This document shows positions 41,610 to 50,585 of a stretch of 64,000 nt of DNA, piece after piece (the stretch's first letter is position 1; the number at the start of each line of letters is the position of its first letter). The stretch lies in assembly GCA_937901085.1 (NCBI GenBank), contig CALCHQ010000032.1, positions 87,916-151,915 on the forward strand, given 5' to 3'. The stretch is from an uncultured Verrucomicrobiales bacterium. Lineage in GTDB: Bacteria; Verrucomicrobiota; Verrucomicrobiia; Verrucomicrobiales; Akkermansiaceae. Made by a program: the position numbers and the translations under genes. The notes under the pieces were generated by a model, which did not search any database, was not told where the DNA came from, and saw only the letters and a list, made by a program, of their open reading frames with translations.

Positions 41610-43313
41610 ATGTCTCAGGTAACAAAAACAATCATCAAGTTGTTAATCGTGCTGCTCATCAGCGGCAGCATGCTCTTCATGCCCTTTGAGGAATGGGGCC
41701 TGCCGGTAAACCCGATTCAGACGCGAGTCATCGCCCTCTTTGTGTTTGCCGCTCTCATGTGGATTCTGGAAGTCATTCCGATCTGGACCACCTCGGTGCT
41801 GGTCATTACGCTGGCGCTGCTGGGTACTTCCAACACCTCGCTCAACTTCCTGAAGGTTGACAAATTTGACAAGCCTGCCATCGAAGCCATCGTAGCCGAT
41901 GCCTATGGCCCCGGCGCCAATGCCGAAGTGGTCAAGGCCACCCAGGCCAGCGTGGCTGAATCCCTCAAGAAGGCAAGCAACCTCACCCCCGATGTGGTGC
42001 GCAGCACCATCAACACCGCCATTCTCAAGCCCGTGGTAAGCGGCAAGGCTGATGCCGCCCAGGCCACCGCGCTCAAGGAAGCCGCCGGCCGCCTGTATGA
42101 TGGCGAAATCAGCGCCCGCATCTCCAAGCTGCCCCTGACCAACCTGACCCAGCAGAAGAGCATTTTTGCTACCTTTGCCGACCCCATCATCATCCTGTTC
42201 CTGGGTGGCTTCTTCCTGGCCGATGCCGCCACGAAGTTCCGCCTGGACATCAACCTGGCCCGCGTTCTGCTCAAGCCCTTCGGCACGAACCCGAAGTATG
42301 TGCTGCTGGGTCTCATGAGTGTCACCGCTCTATTCTCCATGTTCATGAGCAACACGGCCACCGCCGCCATGATGCTCGCCCTGCTCACCCCGGTGCTGGC
42401 TCTCTTCAAGCCGGAGGACCGCGGCCGCGCTGCCTTTGCCCTCTGCATTCCGATTGGCGCCAACGTGGGTGGCATCGGCACCCCCATTGGTACGCCTCCC
42501 AACGCCATTGCACTCAAGTTCATGCAGGAAAATGGCTGGAACGTGACCTTCGGTGACTGGATGATGTTCGGCGTTCCCTTTGTAATCATCATGCTGCTCA
42601 TCGGCTGGTTCATCCTGCTCAAGATGTTCCCGATTGACCAGAAGTCCCTGGACCTTGCCAAGGAAATGAAGGGCAAGTTCATGACCACGCCCAAGGCCTG
42701 GGTGGTGTACATCACCTTCATCGTGACCATCCTCCTGTGGGTGGTGCCCAAGCAGTACCATGGTCTGGACGCCAACAGCGTGGCCATCATCCCCATTGCC
42801 GTATTCTCCGTGACCGGCGTTATCACCAAGAAAGACCTCAAGGCCATGAGCTGGGACGTTCTCTGGCTCGTAGCCGGCGGCTTTGCCCTGGGTGTGGCCC
42901 TGGGTGAAACCAAGCTGGCCAACGACCTCATCAACTCCATTCCCTTCGCTGAATGGGACAGCCTGGCCCTCATCGTGGGCTCCAGCCTCATCTGCCTCTT
43001 CATGGCCACCTTCATGAGCCACACGGCCACCGCCGCCCTGCTCATGCCCATCATGGCCTCTGTGGCTGCCGGCATGGTGGCTGGCGGCTCCATGGATGCC
43101 CCCGGTGCCATCGGTCTGCTGGTGACCATCGCCTTCGCCTCCTCCCTGGGCATGGCTCTGCCGATTTCCACCCCACCCAACGCCATGGCCTATGCCACCG
43201 GCCACGTGGAGCAGAAGGGCATGGCCATTTCCGGCACTATCCTGTGCCTGATTGGTCTGGCGCTCTCCATCGGCCTCATGGCGCTGCTGGGTGCAGTCGG
43301 CTTCTTCGGCTAA
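41610..43313 (+). CDS. DASS/SLC13 family anion transporter (dicarboxylate or sulfate type)
   Basis: 567 aa with about 12 membrane segments and both family hairpin motifs: SNTATAAMMLALLTPVL in the first half and SHTATAALLMPIMASV in the second, plus GTPPNAIALKFM and STPPNAMAYATGH. An insert of roughly 90 residues (KFDKPAIEAIVADAYGPGAN and on), soluble and Ala-rich, sits between the second and third helices. The family moves succinate, malate, citrate or sulfate with Na+; the substrate cannot be told. It has its own promoter and a long structured leader, and is followed after 15 bp by a histidine kinase gene that may sense related conditions. Confidence 0.88.
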   Translation: MSQVTKTIIKLLIVLLISGSMLFMPFEEWGLPVNPIQTRVIALFVFAALMWILEVIPIWTTSVLVITLALLGTSNTSLNFLKVDKFDKPAIEAIVADAYGPGANAEVVKATQASVAESLKKASNLTPDVVRSTINTAILKPVVSGKADAAQATALKEAAGRLYDGEISARISKLPLTNLTQQKSIFATFADPIIILFLGGFFLADAATKFRLDINLARVLLKPFGTNPKYVLLGLMSVTALFSMFMSNTATAAMMLALLTPVLALFKPEDRGRAAFALCIPIGANVGGIGTPIGTPPNAIALKFMQENGWNVTFGDWMMFGVPFVIIMLLIGWFILLKMFPIDQKSLDLAKEMKGKFMTTPKAWVVYITFIVTILLWVVPKQYHGLDANSVAIIPIAVFSVTGVITKKDLKAMSWDVLWLVAGGFALGVALGETKLANDLINSIPFAEWDSLALIVGSSLICLFMATFMSHTATAALLMPIMASVAAGMVAGGSMDAPGAIGLLVTIAFASSLGMALPISTPPNAMAYATGHVEQKGMAISGTILCLIGLALSIGLMALLGAVGFFG

Positions 43314-43328
43314 CCCCCACCCTGATAC

Positions 43329-44762
43329 ATGCTGCAACTGCCTGAACAGATTCTGGAACCGCTCAAACGCATCAATGCGGTGTATTTCAGCGACCCCGGC
43401 CGTACCATCGAGCTTGCCGAAGGCGAGCAGCTGGTCGGCCAGGGCGAGGAATGCCGCCGTGTCTACTACGTCCAGAAAGGGTGTTTCGCCGCTTTCCGCC
43501 GCGCCAGCTCCTACGATGGAGTCAACCTGCCGGTGGAAAGCAGCACCCGCGGCTACGAAGTATTTCGTGCCGAGGAAGGCTCCTATGTCTGTGTCCAGGC
43601 TTTTTTCTCCCGTTCCTACCACAGTTCCAACGACATCGTTGCTCTGGAAGACTCCGTGGTCACCTATGTGGATGACACCACGGAGGTGGTAGAGCCGGAG
43701 GTATACGGCTGCTTCGAGCGCCAGTTCATCCCGGTACTGGTTCACGAACTGGCCGCCCGCAACTCCCGCATCTTCACCAAAACCTCTGAAAAGGAAGAAG
43801 CGCTACGCGTGCTGCAGCGGGCAGAAATGGCCAGCACCCTGGCGCAACTCTCCGCCGGCATTGCCCACGAACTCAACAACGCCGTGGGTGTACTCTCCCG
43901 GCGTACCGAATTTGTGGCCGACAGCCTGCAGGAATACCTGGAGGAGGACGATAAGAACAACGCCCTGCTCTTCTCCTACGGTTTCGAGGACAATTCCTTT
44001 GTCCCCGCCAGCGAGCTTCGCAGCACCGCCCGCTATTACGAACGAGAGCTGGATCTCCCGCAGGAAGCCGCCAAAGTCCTGGCGCACCTCTACCCCAATC
44101 CCGAAGATGGCCGGAAACAGCCCGGCAAGTTCATCCGCAACCTGAAAAAGAATTACCGCTTCTGGGAACTGGGACACGATCTGCGCGACATGCGCATGGC
44201 CTCCAGGCTGGCCACCGGCATTGTGCGCGCGGTCAAGCTGCTGGGCGGAGGCAACAGCACCCGCGAGCCCGGCATCAGCGTGGAACAAAGTGTCAACGAC
44301 GCGCTGAACCTCCTGCACAACAAGCTCAAACGGGTCGAAGTCCAGACCCGTTTCAGCCCCATGCCCGGCCTTACTGCCGACATGACCGAGCTGGTGCAGG
44401 TCTGGAGCAACGTCATCAAGAACGCCTGCGATGCCATGGAACAGGGAGGCACCGAACACCCCCGCCTGAGCATCAGCGCCGCCTGCTGCCATGTGCAGGG
44501 CGTCCAGCTTCTGCCCACGGAGTACATCTCCGTGACCATCGCGAACAATGGCCCGGCCATTGACGAAGAAAACCTCAACAAGATATTCAACCCCAACTTC
44601 ACCACCAAGAAAATGGGCCTGGATTTCGGGCTCGGCCTTGGTCTGGCCATTGTGCGCCGCGTGGTAGACAGCTACAACGGCACCATCGAAGTGCGGAGCA
44701 ATGACCAGGAAACCTCCTTCACTATCAACATTCCAACCACTCAAATCTATGGAAACAATTAA
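43329..44762 (+). CDS. Sensor histidine kinase with N-terminal cyclic-nucleotide-binding-like domain
   Basis: 477 aa with no membrane helices, so cytoplasmic. Residues 10-130 resemble a cNMP-binding/Crp jelly roll (IELAEGEQLVGQGEECRRVY, FRAEEGSYVCVQAFF). The H box is LSAGIAHELNNAVG, followed by an unusually long insert in the dimerisation helix region (about residues 200-300). The ATPase domain has N box VWSNVIKNACDAM and G boxes LDFGLGLGLAIVRRVV. It lies 15 bp after the DASS transporter gene and overlaps the receiver gene by 14 bp. The signal is unknown; a small-molecule or redox ligand is plausible. Confidence 0.82.
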   Translation: MLQLPEQILEPLKRINAVYFSDPGRTIELAEGEQLVGQGEECRRVYYVQKGCFAAFRRASSYDGVNLPVESSTRGYEVFRAEEGSYVCVQAFFSRSYHSSNDIVALEDSVVTYVDDTTEVVEPEVYGCFERQFIPVLVHELAARNSRIFTKTSEKEEALRVLQRAEMASTLAQLSAGIAHELNNAVGVLSRRTEFVADSLQEYLEEDDKNNALLFSYGFEDNSFVPASELRSTARYYERELDLPQEAAKVLAHLYPNPEDGRKQPGKFIRNLKKNYRFWELGHDLRDMRMASRLATGIVRAVKLLGGGNSTREPGISVEQSVNDALNLLHNKLKRVEVQTRFSPMPGLTADMTELVQVWSNVIKNACDAMEQGGTEHPRLSISAACCHVQGVQLLPTEYISVTIANNGPAIDEENLNKIFNPNFTTKKMGLDFGLGLGLAIVRRVVDSYNGTIEVRSNDQETSFTINIPTTQIYGNN

Positions 44763-45222
44763 CATTATCTGTGTAGACGACCAGCAGGAAGTGCTGGATT
44801 CCGTGATGCGCGACCTGCGCCCCCTTACCAGCCACATCCGCCTGGAGGAAGCCTCCAGCGTAGCCGACTGCATGCAGCTCATCGAACAGATTGATGAGAA
44901 CGGCGACCACGTTGCCCTCGTCATCTCTGACCAGGTGATGCCTGAGGAAACCGGCACCGAACTGCTGGGCAGGATTGCGGCCGACCGCCGCTTCGGCAAA
45001 ACCCGCAAGGTACTACTCACCGGCCAGGCCACCCACGCCGACACCATCAACGCCATCAACGACGGCCACATCGATAACTACATCGAAAAGCCCTGGCAGC
45101 CTGAGAAGCTGCTGGCCGTGGTAAAGCGTCTGCTCACCCTCTACGTGCTGGATGCCGGGCTCGACCACACCGAATACATGCCGGTGCTGGACACCACCAC
45201 GCTCTTCTCCAAGCTGCGCTGA
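44749..45222 (+). CDS. Receiver-domain response regulator without DNA-binding domain
   Basis: 157 aa. One receiver domain: acidic pocket ICVDDQQEV, phospho-acceptor Asp in VISDQVMPEETGTE, Thr in VLLTGQAT and Lys in IEKPWQPEKL. About 35 extra C-terminal residues (YVLDAGLDHTEYMPVLDTTT) form no recognised output domain. Similar receivers feed phosphorelays or bind partner proteins. The start at 44749 is the ATG opening METINIICVDD. It overlaps the kinase gene, so the two are certainly paired. A porin gene begins 4 bp after it. Confidence 0.85.
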   Translation: METINIICVDDQQEVLDSVMRDLRPLTSHIRLEEASSVADCMQLIEQIDENGDHVALVISDQVMPEETGTELLGRIAADRRFGKTRKVLLTGQATHADTINAINDGHIDNYIEKPWQPEKLLAVVKRLLTLYVLDAGLDHTEYMPVLDTTTLFSKLR

Positions 45223-45226
45223 GATT

Positions 45227-46501
45227 ATGAAAGGCATCATCCTTCCCCTGGCACTCGCCGGCGGCGCTGTGGCCGGCGAACCCATCACCCTGGCCACCCA
45301 GCCCGCCTCCACCGACTGGGTCGAGGCCGTCAAGCAGGCGCTGGTGGTCTACGAAAACAAGGACACCTTCGTCACCAAGGTGGCCCTGACCACCCGCCAG
45401 CAATGGCAGATGGCCAGTGTGCAGCCCAACGGCAGCAACGGCCTGCACCTCAAGGACGGCGCCGCCCCCTTCAACCAGGAATTCCGCCGCAACTGGATTG
45501 GCGCCAACGTGTACACCCGCACCGGCACCCAGTTCCACACCTATGTGCGCATCGGCGGCCTGCCCACCCGCTTCACCTATACCGGTGGCCGCACCAAGCG
45601 CAACTTCAGCTACATGGGGTTCTACGACATCTGGCTGAAGCAGAACATCTCCGCCGTGAAAGGCCTCACCCTGCGCGCGGGTAAGTTCGCACCGTCCTTC
45701 ACCACGGATTTCCGCATGTCCAACGCCAGCATGCCCTGCGTGGAGCGTTCCTTTGTGGCCAACCAGTTCGGGCTGGACACCAACTGGGGTGTGGAACTCA
45801 ACTACACCGCCCCGGATAAGAAGGACATCCTCTACCTGCAGGTCATGGCCAACGACCGCGCCTCCAATTCCTATTCCCAGGCTCACCGCGATGTCTACGC
45901 CCGGCACGACGGTTTCGATGGTGAATTCGGCTGGGAGGACAAGTGCTTCGCCATCATCGGCGCCACGCACAAGTTCAACGTGACCGAAAGCGGCTACCAC
46001 GCCATTTCCGGGGAATACATGCACGATTTCAACAACGCCTACCACGGCCGCCGGAAACCGGGTGCCAACAATTACAGCTTCGGCTTCAGGGACGCCCTTT
46101 CCCTGGGCTACGAAATCAAGCACAACAAGCTCACCTTCAACGCCAACGCCGTGGCTGCCTTTGAGCAGCAGAATGGCAACGGCACCAACAACGTGGGCAT
46201 TCAGCTGCAGCCGGTGTACGCCGTACACCCGAATGTTGACCTCGTGTTCCGCTACAACGCCATGACCGGCCGCGGTGCCTGCAAGCTGGGCGCAGACCGC
46301 TACATCTGCACGCAGACCACCGCTGCCTCCTGGGTGGACAGCCTGCACGCCTTCTACTTCGGCGTGAACCTGTACGCCTCTGAGAAGTACAAGGATGCTG
46401 CCCGCCTCATGTTCGGCGCAGAGTACACCACCGCCCGCAAGGGAGGCGCAGATTGCTACAACGGCTGGGAATACTCCGCCGCTGTGCGCTGCAACTTCTA
46501 A
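45227..46501 (+). CDS. Outer-membrane porin-like protein
   Basis: 424 aa. Signal peptide MKGIILPLALAGGAVAGE; the mature protein is rich in alternating aromatic/polar strands (VYTRTGTQFHTYVRIGG, YEIKHNKLTFNANAVAAFE) and ends with Phe (AVRCNF), the classical outer-membrane assembly signal. The layout and the RAGKFAPSFTTDFRMSNASM segment parallel the phosphate-porin-like protein at 47459-48673, so it is probably a related 16-strand porin (inference). It begins 4 bp after the receiver gene and forms a unit with the kinase/receiver pair. The substrate is unknown. A terminator follows. Confidence 0.75.
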   Translation: MKGIILPLALAGGAVAGEPITLATQPASTDWVEAVKQALVVYENKDTFVTKVALTTRQQWQMASVQPNGSNGLHLKDGAAPFNQEFRRNWIGANVYTRTGTQFHTYVRIGGLPTRFTYTGGRTKRNFSYMGFYDIWLKQNISAVKGLTLRAGKFAPSFTTDFRMSNASMPCVERSFVANQFGLDTNWGVELNYTAPDKKDILYLQVMANDRASNSYSQAHRDVYARHDGFDGEFGWEDKCFAIIGATHKFNVTESGYHAISGEYMHDFNNAYHGRRKPGANNYSFGFRDALSLGYEIKHNKLTFNANAVAAFEQQNGNGTNNVGIQLQPVYAVHPNVDLVFRYNAMTGRGACKLGADRYICTQTTAASWVDSLHAFYFGVNLYASEKYKDAARLMFGAEYTTARKGGADCYNGWEYSAAVRCNF

Positions 46502-46524
46502 AACCGCTTGCACAGCAATTTCTC

Positions 46525-46554
46525 AAAGCCCCTGTCCGCCACGGCAGGGGCTTT
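46525..46554 (+). terminator. Hairpin terminator between porin and phoB-like gene
   Basis: 10-bp stem AAAGCCCCTG / CAGGGGCTTT plus inner pairs. It lies between convergent genes and may serve both. Confidence 0.75.
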
Positions 46555-46578
46555 CTGCATGCCGGGGTAGGAAAGATG

Positions 46579-47277
46579 TCATACCCCAGAGGCAATATCC
46601 AGCGGCTGGAACGCATAGCCTACACCGCGTTCCGTGGCAATGCATTCTGCATACATACCCAGTTTTTTGCGCAAGCGTTTGATGTGAGTATCAAGTGCGC
46701 GGGTCTGGGTGGTATCTGAGTGCCCCAGGATGACATGCTGCAGGTCGTAGCGGTCCTGGACTTTTCCAGGGTGTTCCATCAGGTAGGCCAGCAGCTTGAA
46801 CTCGGCAGCCGTAAGTTCCAGGTTCTGCCCATTCAGAGAAGCCTGGTGGGTAATCTTATCGAGGCACAACGCCTTGTACTGAAGCATCACCCTGGAAGCA
46901 CTGCTGTTCGCCCTGTGCAGGATATTGCGCACACGAAGCACAAGCTCCTTGCTGCTGAACGGCTTGGTCACATAATCATCCGCACCGAGCCGCAACCCCT
47001 CCAGGCGGTCATCCAGCTCACCACGCGCCGTGAGAAACAAGGCCGGAATATTCCTGGTGGCCTCATGCTCCTTCATTTCCTGCAGAATCTCCATGCCATC
47101 CATTCCGGGCAGCATCATATCCAGAATCACGCAATCGGGCATACTGCTGCGTATCTGCTCCCAGCCCTCGGTCCCATGGTGCACCAGCGTGCAATGCCAG
47201 CCCTGCCGTTCCAGATTATAGGCGACCAGGGCCGCGATATCTTCATCATCCTCAACTATAGTGATTTGTACAGGCAT
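46579..47277 (-). CDS. phoB: PhoB/OmpR-family response regulator
   Basis: 232 aa. Receiver domain with ITIVEDDEDI, phospho-acceptor Asp in VILDMMLPGMDG, LTARGE and VTKPF. A C-terminal winged helix follows, with LTAAEFKLLAYLMEHPGKV and RALDTHIKRLRKKLG. The gene context (phosphate porin, pstS, pstCAB-phoU) makes it the likely PhoB. No phoR-type kinase is adjacent, so the cognate sensor is elsewhere. The start MPVQITIVEDD at 47277 follows a promoter with consensus TATAAT; a candidate Pho box lies 9 bp upstream of its -35, suggesting autoregulation. Confidence 0.85.
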   Translation of the reverse strand: MPVQITIVEDDEDIAALVAYNLERQGWHCTLVHHGTEGWEQIRSSMPDCVILDMMLPGMDGMEILQEMKEHEATRNIPALFLTARGELDDRLEGLRLGADDYVTKPFSSKELVLRVRNILHRANSSASRVMLQYKALCLDKITHQASLNGQNLELTAAEFKLLAYLMEHPGKVQDRYDLQHVILGHSDTTQTRALDTHIKRLRKKLGMYAECIATERGVGYAFQPLDIASGV

Positions 47278-47292
47278 ATTCTTGTTCGCCTT

Positions 47293-47320
47293 ATTATACC
47301 CTCCCGGTGCAGGCATACAA
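47293..47320 (-). promoter_or_regulatory. phoB promoter
   Basis: Minus strand: -35 TTGTAT (47315-47320), 16-bp spacer, consensus -10 TATAAT (47293-47298), 15 bp to the ATG. The 41-bp motif at 47330-47370 lies exactly 9 bp upstream of the -35. Confidence 0.65.
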
Positions 47321-47329
47321 GAAAACGAA

Positions 47330-47370
47330 TGTGACTTAAAAGTCACACGTACTGTGACTTTTGATTCACC
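47330..47370. promoter_or_regulatory. Candidate Pho box, site 1 (phoB / phosphate porin divergent region)
   Basis: Four half sites: TGTGACTT, AA, AAGTCACA, 5 bp, TGTGACTT, 3 bp, ATTCACC. Same order and spacing as 53190-53230. It is 9 bp from the -35 of phoB on one side and 9 bp from the -35 of the porin on the other. Confidence 0.7.
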
Positions 47371-47379
47371 ATGGAAACC

Positions 47380-47408
47380 TTGAAAATTTTCCGGCTGTGC
47401 GATTTACT
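47380..47408 (+). promoter_or_regulatory. Promoter of the phosphate-porin/pstS unit
   Basis: -35 TTGAAA (47380-47385), 17-bp spacer, -10 TTTACT (47403-47408, weak, as expected for an activator-dependent promoter). The 41-bp motif ends 9 bp upstream of the -35. Confidence 0.55.
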
Positions 47409-47458
47409 GAAGATGTCAACCGCAACACAGGCTGACACCAAACAAAAGAAAATACGAT

Positions 47459-48673
47459 ATGAAAAAGAATACCATCATGGCACTGGCCCTGGCCATCGGG
47501 GCCGCTCCGCTCTCCCAGGCATCTGATTTCAGCCTCGCCTCGCACATGAAGGATGCGTTCAAGGTATTTGACGCAAAGCGCGATCATGCAGAGAATCCCT
47601 GGCTGCAGGAACTGACCCTGAAAATGCGCGGGCAATACCAGTGGGGATATCTGGACCCCGCCGGCGGCGATGACCGCGTGAAAGGAAACCGCAACGACAA
47701 CAACGAATGGCGGCGTTTCCGTCTGGGTGCCCAGGCCAAAGTGCTGAATAACTTCACCATCAAGGGTGTCTGGAATATCGGCGGGCTCGATGCCCGCAGC
47801 AAGTTCAGCGACGGGGGATGGGACCGCTCCCACACCGAAGGTACGCTGGATGAACTGACCCTCTCCACCAGAATCAAGCCGGTCACGCTCACGCTGGGTA
47901 AGCACAAACCGGCCTACATGGCCGAATACCGCACCTCCAGCGCCAAGCTGATTACGCTGGAACGCTCTGCCCTGGTGAACCAGCTCAAGGCCGAGAAGCT
48001 CTACGGCATATCGGTGGCCAATGCCGACAAGAAAGCCGAATGGGGGTGGAATGCCGGGCTCTGGCTGAACGGGCAGCGCGACAACACCTGGCTGGAACCT
48101 TCGTTCAATAGTGATGACAGCGCCACTTTCGGTATGAGCATCTCCCGCGCCACCGGCAGCAACGGTCGCCTGCAGCTGGACTACATGCACAGCTTCCACA
48201 AGGATGGTGATTCCAACCCCGGCTCTGAATACGCCGGCCCCGGAGCGCAGGATGTAGTCGCCCTGAGCTGGGAGGGTAAACAGGGGAATCTCACCCTGCT
48301 TGCCGAGGCTCTGGCCGGTTTCAATGTGTACGATGGCCAGGCGGGTGCTGAAAATGTATTCGGACTCGTCATCATGCCCAGCTACCGTTTCTCCCCGCAC
48401 TGGGAAGGTGTGCTGCGCTACCAGCTGGCCAGCGGCAGCAACGCGGTGAAGGGCGACAGCCGCTACTACACCACCAACTCCACATACTCCGGCACGAGCG
48501 ACCTGCTTCAGGGGCTCTACATGGGTGCAAACTACTATGTATGCCCGGAAAATCCGCACATGCTCAAGCTGATGCTTGGCGCCGAATACCTCAACTCCGC
48601 AGGTACTGATGCCAAGGGCAACAAGGGCTTCACCGGCTGGCAGCTCTCCTCTGCCGTCCGCTTCGACTTCTGA
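47459..48673 (+). CDS. OprO/OprP-like phosphate-selective porin
   Basis: 404 aa. Signal peptide MKKNTIMALALAIGAAPLSQA; mature beta-barrel strands follow, with OprO/P-like features (WRRFRLGAQAKVLNNFTIKG, VTLTLGKHKPAYMAEYRTSS). The C-terminus SSAVRFDF ends in Phe, the outer-membrane insertion signal. It probably forms the phosphate entry pore of the outer membrane (family knowledge plus context). It is upstream of pstS with a 37-bp gap and has a candidate Pho-box promoter, so phosphate-starvation induction is expected. Confidence 0.82.
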   Translation: MKKNTIMALALAIGAAPLSQASDFSLASHMKDAFKVFDAKRDHAENPWLQELTLKMRGQYQWGYLDPAGGDDRVKGNRNDNNEWRRFRLGAQAKVLNNFTIKGVWNIGGLDARSKFSDGGWDRSHTEGTLDELTLSTRIKPVTLTLGKHKPAYMAEYRTSSAKLITLERSALVNQLKAEKLYGISVANADKKAEWGWNAGLWLNGQRDNTWLEPSFNSDDSATFGMSISRATGSNGRLQLDYMHSFHKDGDSNPGSEYAGPGAQDVVALSWEGKQGNLTLLAEALAGFNVYDGQAGAENVFGLVIMPSYRFSPHWEGVLRYQLASGSNAVKGDSRYYTTNSTYSGTSDLLQGLYMGANYYVCPENPHMLKLMLGAEYLNSAGTDAKGNKGFTGWQLSSAVRFDF

Positions 48674-48710
48674 TAACACTAAACACTTAACCATAGAAAA
48701 CACACATATT

Positions 48711-49697
48711 ATGTTCAAGAATCTGTTTATCGCCGCTCTGGGTCTGTGTACGCTTGCTCAGGCAGAAACCACCATTACGGGCGCCGGGGCCTCATTCCCC
48801 GCCCCGGTATACCAGAAATGGACCTACGCCTACTCCCAGCAGAACCCGGATACCCAGGTCACCTACCAGAGCATGGGCTCCGGTGCCGGGCTCAACCAGA
48901 TCAAGGCCGGCACGGTGGATTTTGCCGGGTCGGATAATCCCCTCACGCTGGAGCAGCAGAACGAAGCCGGGCTGGAGCAGTACCCCATGCTTACCGGCGG
49001 CGTGGTTGTCATCGTGAATATCCCCGGTGTGAAAGACAACCAGCTCAAGCTCAGCCAGAATGTGCTGGCCCGCATTTTCCTGGGCGAAATCACCAGCTGG
49101 AATGACCCCGCCATCAAGGCGCTGAACCCGAAGCTCAAACTGCCCAAGCTGAAAATCACCGTGGTGCGTCGCGCGGATTCCAGCGGCACCTCGTTCATCT
49201 TCACCAATTACCTCTCGAAAATTTCCGCCGATTGGAAAAAGAAGGTGGGTCAGGGTTCCTCGGTGAAGTGGCCGGTGGGCATCGGTGGACAAAAGAATCC
49301 GGGCGTGTGCAACAATGTAGCCCGCACCCGTGGTGCCATCGGTTACACGGAATACACCTACGCGGTGGAAGCAAAGCTGGCCTGCGCCATGCTTGAGAAC
49401 GCCAGCGGCAACTATGTAGCCCCGAACCAGGCCAGCTTCTCCACCTCCGCCGCTGCGGCCGACTGGAAGAACGCACCCGGCTTCTACATGGAGCTCACCA
49501 ATGTGCCCGGCGCCACCAGCTGGCCTATCACGGGTGTTACCTACGTGCTGCTCCGCAAGGATACCCCTGCCGATAAGAAAGCTGCCCTGCGCAACTACTT
49601 CATGTGGTGCTACACCAAGGGTGCCCCTACCGCTACAAAGCTCAACTACGTGGCACTGCCGGATTCCGTGGTGAAGCTGGTGGAACAGGAACTTTAA
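48711..49697 (+). CDS. pstS: Phosphate ABC transporter substrate-binding protein
   Basis: 328 aa. Signal peptide MFKNLFIAALGLCTLAQA; the mature protein starts with the PstS signature TTITGAGASFPAPVYQKW. Phosphate-contacting segments are GSGAGLNQIKAGTVDFAGSD and RRADSSGTSFIFTNYL. It captures phosphate in the periplasm for PstCAB. It is encoded apart from the rest of the Pst system: downstream of the porin on the plus strand, convergent with phoU. The start is the ATG opening the signal peptide; longer in-frame starts overlap the porin gene. A terminator follows. Confidence 0.94.
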   Translation: MFKNLFIAALGLCTLAQAETTITGAGASFPAPVYQKWTYAYSQQNPDTQVTYQSMGSGAGLNQIKAGTVDFAGSDNPLTLEQQNEAGLEQYPMLTGGVVVIVNIPGVKDNQLKLSQNVLARIFLGEITSWNDPAIKALNPKLKLPKLKITVVRRADSSGTSFIFTNYLSKISADWKKKVGQGSSVKWPVGIGGQKNPGVCNNVARTRGAIGYTEYTYAVEAKLACAMLENASGNYVAPNQASFSTSAAAADWKNAPGFYMELTNVPGATSWPITGVTYVLLRKDTPADKKAALRNYFMWCYTKGAPTATKLNYVALPDSVVKLVEQEL

Positions 49698-49727
49698 GAC
49701 TACCCCGTTTTGTTCATATAGAGAGTG

Positions 49728-49762
49728 AAGTCCTCCGCAGGAAAACCTGCGGGGGACTTTTT
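49728..49762 (+). terminator. Terminator of pstS
   Basis: Stem AAGTCC...CCGCAGG / CCTGCGG...GGACTT with one internal mismatch, AAAA loop, then TTT. Confidence 0.8.
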
Positions 49763-49832
49763 GCTACTCAATGGAAACAGGGGTTCGTTGTGACTCAGCC
49801 CCGACATACACTCCAATAAACGCAGATTCCAC

Positions 49833-49866
49833 AAAAAAGCCAGGGGGAGGGTTCTTCCCCTGGCTT
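49833..49866 (-). terminator. Terminator of phoU (pst operon)
   Basis: 10-bp stem AAGCCAGGGG / CCCCTGGCTT; on the minus strand it is followed by a run of six T. Confidence 0.85.
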
Positions 49867-49891
49867 CTGATATTGATGCGGAGTACGTCTG

Positions 49892-50551
49892 TTATGACGA
49901 GTGCCGGGTAATGCACCCGGTGCGCAGGTAGATAATCTGCTGGCAGATGTCTGTGGCCAGATCAGCTATGCGCTCGAGGTCGCGCGCCAGACCGATGCAG
50001 TCGATATAGTATTCTGCCGCTTCTGGGCACAGTACACAGGCAGCGCGGGCATGGGAACGATGCTCGCTGCGAATGGCATCCACCGCATCGTCGCGCTCAA
50101 TCACCTTGTGCGCCAGCAGAATATCGGATGATTCGATGACGGCCAGCGTGTCGTGCAGCATCTCCAGTACCAGATGCTCCATGGGCATGAAATCAAAGAT
50201 TTCCTGCCCCGGAATCTCCTGCAGCGCCGCTATATGCAGTACTCTCTCGGCCATGTGGCAGGCAAAATCTGCCATGCGTTCCAGCGCGGCGTTGATTTTG
50301 ATACAGGATACCACCGTCCGCAAATCACTGGCTACGGGCTGGTACAGCGCCAGCACCTTCAGGCATTCCTCTTCGAGTCGGATTTCCTCGCGGTCGATGG
50401 CGGCATCGTGCGCCATAATGCGGCGTGCCAGCTCAGCGTCCCCGTTCTGGAATGCCTTGATAGCCTGGCCTGTCATCAGCTCTACCGCTGCGCCCTGGCT
50501 GCAGAGCAGCCTGCGCAGATTGGCAAGTTCGTGAATAAAATGGTTTTTCAT
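49892..50551 (-). CDS. phoU: PhoU phosphate-signalling regulator
   Basis: 219 aa. Two repeated three-helix PhoU units, with the family's E/DxxxD metal-binding pattern in RIMAHDAAIDREEIRLEEEC and KVIERDDAVDAIRSEHRSH. It links Pst transport to the phosphate two-component system. The start MKNHFIHELANLRRLL at 50551 matches the family N-terminus; an in-frame ATG at 50593 would overlap pstB by 8 bp and add 14 residues, and cannot be excluded. It is the last gene of pstC-pstA-pstB-phoU. Confidence 0.9.
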   Translation of the reverse strand: MKNHFIHELANLRRLLCSQGAAVELMTGQAIKAFQNGDAELARRIMAHDAAIDREEIRLEEECLKVLALYQPVASDLRTVVSCIKINAALERMADFACHMAERVLHIAALQEIPGQEIFDFMPMEHLVLEMLHDTLAVIESSDILLAHKVIERDDAVDAIRSEHRSHARAACVLCPEAAEYYIDCIGLARDLERIADLATDICQQIIYLRTGCITRHSS

Positions 50552-50585
50552 GCTTTGAGTATATGGGGTATGAAATTGAATTACA

